In this document: positions 15,952 through 20,798 of the stretch, piece by piece
Numbering within the stretch: the first letter of the stretch is position 1
How the letters are laid out: every line of letters starts with the position of its first letter
Source of the DNA: Veillonellaceae bacterium
Lineage (GTDB): Bacteria > Bacillota_C > Negativicutes > Veillonellales > Veillonellaceae
Length of the DNA stretch: 20,798 nt
Direction of reading: 5' to 3'
Assembly (NCBI GenBank): GCA_902834965.1
Contig: CADFKY010000010.1
Span: 1 to 20,798 of the forward strand
Notes under the pieces: model-generated
The model's input: only the letters and a program-made list of their open reading frames with translations
What the model was told of the DNA's origin: nothing
The model's database searches: none
Made by a program: the position numbers and the translations under genes

Positions 15952-16584
15952 ATGAAAAAGGTTGTATGTGCATTGGCTATGTTAGCTTTCATTGGTTCTA
16001 TAAATGTTGCCTCCGCAGATGATTTGATGCGGTTCCGTCTCAATGGTAATTCTATTTATGACCAGCCCTACGGTGATCGAAATGAGTTTCCTTGTCCAGA
16101 TGGACTTGGCAGTTGCACTATGACTGATAGCGATTATAGAAGTACTCGCGAGGGTCAGGCAATAGAGGTGTTTGATACTGTATATGCGGCTAAGCAGCAT
16201 TTGAACTTTAAACCGCAGTTACCAAGTGGGGTAGCGGGCCTCCGCCCTGTACATGTATCTATTGTGGATCATGATGTACTACAAGTAGTATATTCCTATC
16301 ATGAGCTTTTAAAAGGAAAATACTTTGACCGTGTAGATGATATGCCGAAGTATATTAAATATCGCGTATCTACTTTATCTGGTAATATCGCAGGTGACTA
16401 TAAGGATTATGTGCCTCAGAAAACAGAGGTTGTAAATGGCATGACGGTAACCTATCGAATGGTAGATGACTCTGTTTACTTAGCGTCTTGGGAGTATGAG
16501 GGGCAGAACCATGTGCTCTTATTTAATGAGCCTATTTCTGTTAACCGGGCTAGGAAAATTATTAAGAGTGTAGGTATAAATTGA
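15952..16584 (+). CDS. Small secreted protein, third member of the left-edge family
   Basis: This 210-residue protein has a signal peptide (MKKVV, hydrophobic core, cleavage probably after A-S-A near residue 22). The mature part shares the family pattern seen at 220-804: D-x-L-Q-V-V-Y-x-Y near 105-112, Y-R-V-S-T-L-S-G-N-I-A-G-D-Y-K-D-Y, V-V-N-G-M-T-V-T, then W-E-Y-E-G-Q-N-H and a last helix with R-x-x-K-I-I. An N-terminal insertion contains a Cys pair (C-P-D-G-L-G-S-C) absent from the other copies. The start has AAGGGA seven bases upstream. It sits 18 bp behind hsdR but is not obviously linked to restriction. More likely the defence genes were inserted near one member of this dispersed family. 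Function unknown. Confidence 0.82.
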   Translation: MKKVVCALAMLAFIGSINVASADDLMRFRLNGNSIYDQPYGDRNEFPCPDGLGSCTMTDSDYRSTREGQAIEVFDTVYAAKQHLNFKPQLPSGVAGLRPVHVSIVDHDVLQVVYSYHELLKGKYFDRVDDMPKYIKYRVSTLSGNIAGDYKDYVPQKTEVVNGMTVTYRMVDDSVYLASWEYEGQNHVLLFNEPISVNRARKIIKSVGIN

Positions 16585-16640
16585 GTTATTTATTGTACTA
16601 TTTTTTTAATTATGATTAGCTTATAATATACATATAAAGA

Positions 16641-16742
16641 GAGCCCATTAACGTGATTAGGGCGTTAGGCTCATCTAAAACTGAACAAAATTATGATGGC
16701 GCCTAACGTGTTAGAGGACTGCACTCCTCTATACGTTAGGCG
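16641..16742 (+). promoter_or_regulatory. Two related hairpins with alternative pairing
   Basis: Hairpin A pairs GAGCC (16641-16645) with GGCTC (16668-16672) and TAACG (16649-16653) with CGTTA (16663-16667). Hairpin B pairs 16700-16709 with 16733-16742 (10 bp) and TAGAGGA (16712-16718) with TCCTCTA (16725-16731). GCCTAACG of hairpin B (16701-16708) is also complementary to CGTTAGGC of hairpin A (16663-16670), so a third, mutually exclusive stem is possible. A TATAAT at 16622-16627 lies just upstream. Hairpin B is followed only by GTTTATCG, so it is at best a weak terminator for the gene before it. Confidence 0.55.
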
Positions 16743-16853
16743 TTTATCGTTGTACTATTTAATTAGTGCAATGATAGTGACTACTGATAACAGAACTATG
16801 ATGATTACATAGGTAACCTTTGTTGTGTTTAATATTAAAATAATGGAGCTTAT

Positions 16854-17261
16854 ATGAACGCAGAAAATTACAGAATTTCAACGTTGCCATATATAGAAAA
16901 TGCTAGCAACAAGATAATGGAAAAGTACAAAATAAAAGCACAATATGAAACGGAACCACCTCATGGAGATGCCATATACTCCATTACTATAAAGGGACAG
17001 ACATTGCCATTTTGGATTTATGGTAGGGATGTTACTTTCATAGGGACTAGTATGGTTATGGTCGAGTCTGTACAATGCAAAACTTGGGACCCCATAGAAA
17101 CCGTAATTATTGATCTGGAAAATGAAGTATATGCTAGTTTAAAGGACTGGTATACAGACATTTCCTTTGTTAATAATCGAATAGAGCTATCTAATGAAGT
17201 GGTAAAAATGGATAAACGAATTCTAAATAATTTTGAGAGTTTAGAGTGGATAAGCTTTTAA
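16854..17261 (+). CDS. Orphan 135-residue protein, function unknown
   Basis: This is a soluble acidic protein without signal peptide or membrane segment. Secondary structure looks mixed alpha/beta, with a helix at 13-25, then strands through I-Y-S-I-T-I-K-G and F-W-I-Y-G-R-D-V-T-F-I-G. A C-terminal region follows with D-L-E-N-E-V-Y-A-S-L-K-D-W-Y. I recognise no family motif or catalytic residue set. Its size and isolated position are compatible with an immunity or accessory protein, but nothing proves it. The start has AATGGAG about eight bases upstream. It is preceded by the two-hairpin region, and no terminator belongs clearly to it. Confidence 0.7.
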   Translation: MNAENYRISTLPYIENASNKIMEKYKIKAQYETEPPHGDAIYSITIKGQTLPFWIYGRDVTFIGTSMVMVESVQCKTWDPIETVIIDLENEVYASLKDWYTDISFVNNRIELSNEVVKMDKRILNNFESLEWISF

Positions 17262-17283
17262 GAGTATTTGAGTAGAGGCTACA

Positions 17284-17312
17284 TTGACTATAATATAGTG
17301 AAGTGTTATTCT
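17284..17312 (+). promoter_or_regulatory. Promoter of the predicted antitoxin RNA
   Basis: TTGACT at 17284-17289 and TATTCT at 17307-17312 are 17 bp apart, giving a start near 17319. An alternative -10, TATAAT at 17289-17294, overlaps the first -35 but has only TTGAGT 15 bp upstream. Confidence 0.55.
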
Positions 17313-17318
17313 ATATAT

Positions 17319-17390
17319 GACAAGGGATGTCAATATGTGACATAGTCTCATATGAACGAAAAAATAGCAGGGTGGCAGCCCTGCTATTTT
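17319..17390 (+). ncRNA. Predicted antisense RNA antitoxin of an Fst/par-like type I module
   Basis: A short RNA of about 72 nt is predicted from the promoter at 17284-17312 to the T-run after the shared terminator. Its 5' half (17322-17350) is nearly the same as 17474-17504, the antisense of the toxin gene's ribosome-binding edge, start codon and first codons. There are 26 identical positions, 3 mismatches and one 2-nt gap, with the last 11 bases identical. It can therefore pair with the toxin mRNA over about 26 bp there, plus the terminator stem at the 3' end. This mirrors RNA II of the pAD1 par system. Confidence 0.72.
17361..17390. terminator. Bidirectional terminator shared by toxin mRNA and antisense RNA
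   Basis: AAAATAGCAGGG (17361-17372) pairs with CCCTGCTATTTT (17379-17390), a perfect 12-bp stem with a six-base loop. T-runs lie on both strands: T4 inside the arm followed by TATT on plus, and six T on minus from 17364-17359. It ends convergent transcripts from both sides. Confidence 0.93.
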
Positions 17391-17404
17391 TATTGTGCTA
17401 GTTA

Positions 17405-17497
17405 CTAACGAGAATGTCTATCTAGCCACTTGCAGATATAGTGACAAGTTATACCTGCTATGACAGACATTAAAAGGGATATCAAAATGTCTAACAT
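17405..17497 (-). CDS. 30-residue membrane peptide, Fst-like type I toxin candidate
   Basis: This short minus-strand gene encodes a 30-residue peptide. It starts M-L-D-I-L-I-S-L-L, has one membrane-spanning stretch at about residues 3-22, and ends in K-W-L-D-R-H-S-R. A hydrophobic helix followed by W-L-D-R and a short charged tail is typical of Fst/Ldr-type toxins, which damage the membrane or nucleoid when over-made. AAAGGAGGTGAG three bases before ATG is a near-perfect ribosome-binding site. A TATAAT lies upstream on the minus strand at 17543-17548. The 5' leader can form a GTTAC/GTAAC stem just before the RBS. The stop codon is 15 bases from the bidirectional terminator, and a complementary RNA faces it. 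Toxicity is inferred. Confidence 0.75.
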   Translation of the reverse strand: MLDILISLLMSVIAGITCHYICKWLDRHSR

Positions 17498-17542
17498 AGT
17501 CTCACCTCCTTTCTGTTACCAGATTGGAGTAGTAACAACTAG

Positions 17543-17548
17543 ATTATA
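17543..17548 (-). promoter_or_regulatory. -10 element of the toxin peptide gene
   Basis: TATAAT on the minus strand, preceded by GGTG. No clear -35 is present at 17-18 bp. The predicted mRNA start is near 17536, about 40 bases before the start codon. Confidence 0.5.
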
Positions 17549-17635
17549 CACCGTACATATATACGTTTCTAGAAGGATTGATAAAGAGAGATATATAGAT
17601 AAATATTAGAATACAGTATATTCATCTTATTTTAA

Positions 17636-17665
17636 TTGACATAACTCTATAGAATACAGTACAAT
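17636..17665 (+). promoter_or_regulatory. Promoter of the leu operon
   Basis: TTGACA at 17636-17641, 18-bp spacer, TACAAT at 17660-17665. An 11-base direct repeat, AGAATACAGTA, occurs at 17608-17618 upstream of the -35 and at 17651-17661 in the spacer, and could bind a regulator. Transcription would start near 17672, just before the T-box leader. Confidence 0.78.
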
Positions 17666-17671
17666 ACCTTT

Positions 17672-17915
17672 ATATCTTAAAACAAGCTATGAATGGGTAT
17701 AAAGGTTTACAAGTCCTGCTTTCAGAGAGTTGCCGGTTGGTGCGAGGCAATAGAGGTTGTACGCTGACACTCTCCCGTGAGCTTTGATGGCGAATACAGC
17801 AGTAGTCATCGACGGTGGTTCCGTTATACCCGAAACGAGTCCCAATTAGGGTGGTACCGTGTTATGAATATAACGCCCCTTTGAGCAACGACAGTTGTTC
17901 TGAGGGGCTTTTTTT
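17672..17915 (+). promoter_or_regulatory. T-box leader (tRNA-sensing riboswitch) with terminator upstream of leuA
   Basis: The conserved T-box AGGGTGGTACCGTG is at 17848-17861. Its TGGT (17852-17855) can pair with an ACCA tRNA 3' end, which fits tRNA-Leu. Stem I marks are the AG box AGAGAGT (17724-17730), a TTGCC/GGCAA distal stem (17730-17734 with 17746-17750) and the GNUG-type loop GGTTGGTG. The specifier region is around 17764-17780. CTC (Leu) occurs at 17770-17772 and 17772-17774, and GAC followed by A at 17766-17768 is another reading. The terminator pairs GCCCCT (17875-17880) with AGGGGC (17903-17908), with an inner GAGCAAC/GTTGTTC stem and T7. Uncharged tRNA should favour the antiterminator and turn on leuA-leuC. 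Confidence 0.93.
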
Positions 17916-17927
17916 ATTGTAAAAGTC

Positions 17928-17999
17928 TAGTAAAATTACTGATTTGATGTATCTACGTTGGCATCAGCTGAAATAGTATTGAAATCGGCGGTTTTACTA
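17928..17999 (+). other. Structured leader segment between T-box terminator and leuA
   Basis: TAGTAAAA (17928-17935) pairs with TTTTACTA (17992-17999). Inside, GATTT (17941-17945) pairs with AAATC (17982-17986) and TGATG (17945-17949) with CATCA (17962-17966). It lies beyond the T-box terminator and about 65 bases before the leuA start, so it is only in read-through mRNA. A TATAAT at 18019-18024 follows but lacks a good -35. Confidence 0.45.
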
Positions 18000-18063
18000 A
18001 ACTTTCACAATGGATAGATATAATACAGCGTTATGTTTTATTAGAATAGAAAAGGTGAAGATT

Positions 18064-19602
18064 ATGGATCAAAATCGCGTATATTTCTTCGATACAACCC
18101 TTCGTGATGGGGAACAAACACCAGGTGTATCTTTACAAACTCCTGAAAAAATTGAAATTGCGAAAGGCCTAGTACGCCTCGGCATCGACGTTATTGAGGC
18201 CGGTTTCCCGGCGGCATCCCCTGGAGATTTTGAAGCGGTACAAACGATTGCACGCGAAGTCAAAGGTGCAACAATTTGTGCGTTGGCTCGTGCCAATGAA
18301 AAGGACGTACAAAAAGCGATTGATGCATTGAAAGATGCGGAACGTAGCCGTTTGCATGTATTCATTGCTATTTCCGAACTTCATATGGAATATAAATTAA
18401 AAATGACTCGCCAAGAGGTATTGGATAAGGTTAAATCCGTATTGGCATATGCAAAAGGTAAGGTTGATGAAATCGAGTTCTCTGGTGAAGACGCGGCACG
18501 CTCTGATTTAGATTTCGCATGCCAAGTATTTGGTGTTGCAATTGCTGGTGGCGCTACAATTATTAACGTACCAGATACAGTGGGTTACATGAACCCTAAT
18601 GAGTTCGGTGATAAAATCCGTTACATCAAAGAACATACACCAGGCATTGAAAATGCCATCATCTCCGTTCACTGTCATGATGACTTAGGTCTTGCTAATG
18701 CAAATACGTTAGCTGCTATTAAAGCAGGTGCACGCCAAGTAGAAGGCACAATTAATGGTCTAGGCGAACGGGCTGGTAACGTAGCGATTGAAGAAGTTGT
18801 AATGGCTCTAAAAACACGCCATGATTACTTCGGCGACCTTCAAGTGAACATTGATACAAAACAATTTACGAAAGTATCTAAACTTGTGAGCCGTTTAACA
18901 GGTGTTGTAGTTCCTCCAAATAAACCAATCGTGGGTTCCAATGCCTTTGCTCATGAGTCTGGTATTCACCAACATGGTATGATGAGCAACCCTGAAACGT
19001 ATGAAATCATGACTCCTGAGTCCGTAGGGGCTGAAAAAACAGACCTCGTATTGGGTAAACACTCTGGCCGTCATGCCTTTGCTGATCATTTGGCAAAACT
19101 TGGTTTCCAATCTTTCACAGAAGAGAAAATCAACGACCTCTTCGCTAAATTCAAAGAATTGGCTGACCGCAAAAAACAAGTATACGATGATGATATCGTA
19201 GCCCTTGTTGTAGATAATCTTCACCACAAAAAAGCATTTGAGCTCGTGGCTCAATACTACAAATTGGGCGAGAAAGGCTATGCCTATGCTGACGTTCGTC
19301 TCATGACTCCAGATGGTGAAAGAGCGGATGCTGCCGTAGGTGACGGTCCAGTAGATGCGTCCCTTAAAGCGGTTGAACGTGTGGTTGGCTTGCCAATTAG
19401 CTTGAAAGATTACCAAATTCGCGCCATAACAGCCGGCAAAGATGCCCTTGGGGAAGCAACCCTTAAGGTAGAATACAACGGTCGCTTGTACCATGGTCGT
19501 GGTATCAGCACCGATATCGTTAAATCAAGTGTAAATGCATATATTAATGCAGTAAACTCAGTATTCCTAGCTATGGAGCTAGAACAACAGGAGGAAGAAT
19601 AA
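18064..19602 (+). CDS. leuA: 2-isopropylmalate synthase
   Basis: This enzyme condenses 2-oxoisovalerate with acetyl-CoA, the first step of leucine synthesis, in the cytosol. The product from ATG 18064 has 512 residues, normal for bacterial LeuA. The N-terminal DRE-TIM barrel begins F-F-D-T-T-L-R-D-G-E-Q-T-P-G. The divalent-metal site is H-C-H-D-D-L-G-L-A near 203-211, and G-T-I-N-G-L-G-E-R-A-G-N follows. The C-terminal region from about residue 390 is the allosteric leucine-binding domain. I chose 18064 because AAAGGTGAAG precedes it and the sequence starts as the family does; an in-frame ATG at 18010 would add 18 unlike residues and has no RBS. It is followed by leuC after one base. The T-box leader controls both. 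Confidence 0.97.
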   Translation: MDQNRVYFFDTTLRDGEQTPGVSLQTPEKIEIAKGLVRLGIDVIEAGFPAASPGDFEAVQTIAREVKGATICALARANEKDVQKAIDALKDAERSRLHVFIAISELHMEYKLKMTRQEVLDKVKSVLAYAKGKVDEIEFSGEDAARSDLDFACQVFGVAIAGGATIINVPDTVGYMNPNEFGDKIRYIKEHTPGIENAIISVHCHDDLGLANANTLAAIKAGARQVEGTINGLGERAGNVAIEEVVMALKTRHDYFGDLQVNIDTKQFTKVSKLVSRLTGVVVPPNKPIVGSNAFAHESGIHQHGMMSNPETYEIMTPESVGAEKTDLVLGKHSGRHAFADHLAKLGFQSFTEEKINDLFAKFKELADRKKQVYDDDIVALVVDNLHHKKAFELVAQYYKLGEKGYAYADVRLMTPDGERADAAVGDGPVDASLKAVERVVGLPISLKDYQIRAITAGKDALGEATLKVEYNGRLYHGRGISTDIVKSSVNAYINAVNSVFLAMELEQQEEE

Positions 19603-19603
19603 T

Positions 19604-20798
19604 ATGGGTATGACCATTACTGAAAAGAATATGGCTCGCCACGCGGGTCTTGATGTTGTAAAACCAGGCCAAATCATCGAATGTCATTTGGATGCGGTAT
19701 TGATGAACGACATCACATTCCCACCAGCGCGCAAAGAGTTCTTAAAAATCGGCAAACCTCTATTTGACCGTCATAAAATCTACTTGGTGCCTGACCATTT
19801 CACACCAAATAAAGATATTCAATCTGCTACACAAGCTAAGGTCATGCGCGACTTCGTACGCGAACACGGCATTACAAACTACTTTGAAGTAGGTAGAATG
19901 GGTATCGAGCACGTTATTTTGCCAGAAAAAGGTCTTATCGGTCCTGGTGAAATGATGATCGGTGCTGACTCTCATACTTGTACATATGGTGCGGTGAATG
20001 CATTCTCCACAGGCGTAGGCTCCACTGATGCGGGCGTTGCTATGGCGGAAGGTAAAACTTGGTTCAAAGTGCCTGAAACTATTAAGGTTGAGCTTATCGG
20101 TAAACCTAATAAATGGGTAACGGGGAAAGATGTAATTCTTGACTTGATTGGTCAAATCGGTGTAGACGGCGCTCGTTACATGGCTCTTGAATTCGCCGGC
20201 GAAGGCGTACAGCATATGACTATGGCTGACCGTCTTACAATTTGTAATATGGCTATCGAAGCGGGCGGTAAATGTGGCGTATTCCCTTACGACGCAATTA
20301 CTGAAGAATACATCAAAGGTCGCGTAAATCGCCCTGTTGAGCCAATCACTCCAGATGCTGATGCGGTATATGCCCAAACTATTACAATTGACTTGTCCAA
20401 ATTACAACCAGTTGTAGCATTCCCACATTTGCCATCCAACACACATTACATCAACGAAATCGACAAAGATATTAAAATCGACCAAGTTATCATCGGCTCT
20501 TGTACAAATGGCCGTTACGAAGACTTGGTGGCAGCTGCAGAGATCTTCAAAGGTCGCAAAGTAGCTCCATTCGTTCGTTGTATCGTAATTCCTGGGTCCC
20601 AAGATGTATACGACCAAGCTATGAAAGATGGTTTGTTAGACATCTTCATTCAAGCTGATTGCGCTGTGTCCACGCCAACATGTGGTCCTTGTCTAGGCGG
20701 TTATATGGGTATCATGGCTGCAGGGGAGCGCACCGTTTCCACAACAAACCGTAACTTCCGTGGTCGTATGGGTCACGTTGATTCTGAAGTATATTTGG
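19604..20798 (+). CDS. leuC: 3-isopropylmalate dehydratase large subunit (3' end outside window)
   Basis: This is the aconitase-family subunit that, with LeuD, isomerises 2- to 3-isopropylmalate. About 398 codons are in the window and no stop is reached. From M-G-M-T-I-T-E-K it shows M-I-G-A-D-S-H-T-C near 120-130 and the Fe-S cluster ligands in G-S-C-T-N-G-R near 302-308 and T-C-G-P-C near 362-366. The length and motifs fit the shorter LeuC2/HacA-type of about 420 residues, so only some 20 residues should be missing. AGGAGGAAG at 19589-19597 supports ATG 19604. The start is one base after leuA, so the two are co-translated. leuD would be expected next. Confidence 0.96.
   Translation, partial: MGMTITEKNMARHAGLDVVKPGQIIECHLDAVLMNDITFPPARKEFLKIGKPLFDRHKIYLVPDHFTPNKDIQSATQAKVMRDFVREHGITNYFEVGRMGIEHVILPEKGLIGPGEMMIGADSHTCTYGAVNAFSTGVGSTDAGVAMAEGKTWFKVPETIKVELIGKPNKWVTGKDVILDLIGQIGVDGARYMALEFAGEGVQHMTMADRLTICNMAIEAGGKCGVFPYDAITEEYIKGRVNRPVEPITPDADAVYAQTITIDLSKLQPVVAFPHLPSNTHYINEIDKDIKIDQVIIGSCTNGRYEDLVAAAEIFKGRKVAPFVRCIVIPGSQDVYDQAMKDGLLDIFIQADCAVSTPTCGPCLGGYMGIMAAGERTVSTTNRNFRGRMGHVDSEVYL

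Noticed and set aside
18895..19494. 199-residue open frame on the minus strand
   Set aside because: It lies antisense within leuA, which has all family motifs; the frame is a by-product of codon use, with no RBS or homology.
19760..20377. 205-residue open frame on the minus strand
   Set aside because: Antisense to leuC, which is clearly coding on the plus strand.
1..20798. CRISPR array, tRNA or rRNA genes, prophage or integrase genes
   Set aside because: I saw no regularly spaced repeats, no cloverleaf or rRNA sequence, and no integrase or transposase motifs in any frame.

Overview
The window looks like a chromosomal piece of a low-GC member of the Firmicutes with a Gram-negative-type envelope. 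Veillonella or a close relative in the Negativicutes is my best guess, inferred from codon use, secreted proteins with plain signal peptides, a small CxCxxC protein and a T-box-controlled leu operon. No database search was possible.

Layout. Positions 1-804 hold the end of one small secreted protein gene and a complete tandem paralogue. Positions 927-5956 hold a five-gene ABC importer operon of the nickel/peptide (NikABCDE/Opp) class: permease, permease, lipoprotein receptor and two ATPases. A Fur-box-like site lies upstream and a long hairpin terminator lies downstream, so a metal or metal-chelate substrate is more likely than peptide. Positions 5990-7777 hold an ArsR/PyeR-like regulator and an Old Yellow Enzyme-type flavin oxidoreductase. 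Each has a promoter carrying a related dyad in the same place, so the regulator probably controls both genes. A convergent small CxCxxC protein gene follows on the minus strand.

Positions 8497-15933 are a defence cluster. On the minus strand is an AbiF/AbiD (Abi_2) protein with a HEPN RNase motif. Directly upstream of it is a compact, independently promoted and terminated two-hairpin RNA, as expected for an RNA-antitoxin/HEPN-toxin module. On the plus strand is a complete type I restriction-modification operon, hsdM-hsdS-hsdR. A third member of the secreted family from the left edge sits 18 bp after hsdR. Positions 16585-17261 hold two related hairpins able to pair alternatively, then an orphan 135-codon gene.

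Positions 17284-17548 contain what I consider the best find: an unannotated 30-residue membrane peptide gene on the minus strand, facing a short plus-strand RNA. The two share a bidirectional terminator. The RNA carries a 29-nt segment nearly identical to the antisense of the peptide's ribosome-binding and start region. This is the architecture of the Fst/par type I toxin-antitoxin systems.

Positions 17636-20798 hold the leucine operon: a sigma-A-type promoter, a T-box leader with terminator, a further structured stretch, leuA and the start of leuC, which runs off the window. When charged tRNA is scarce the T-box should let transcription continue into leuA-leuC for leucine synthesis.
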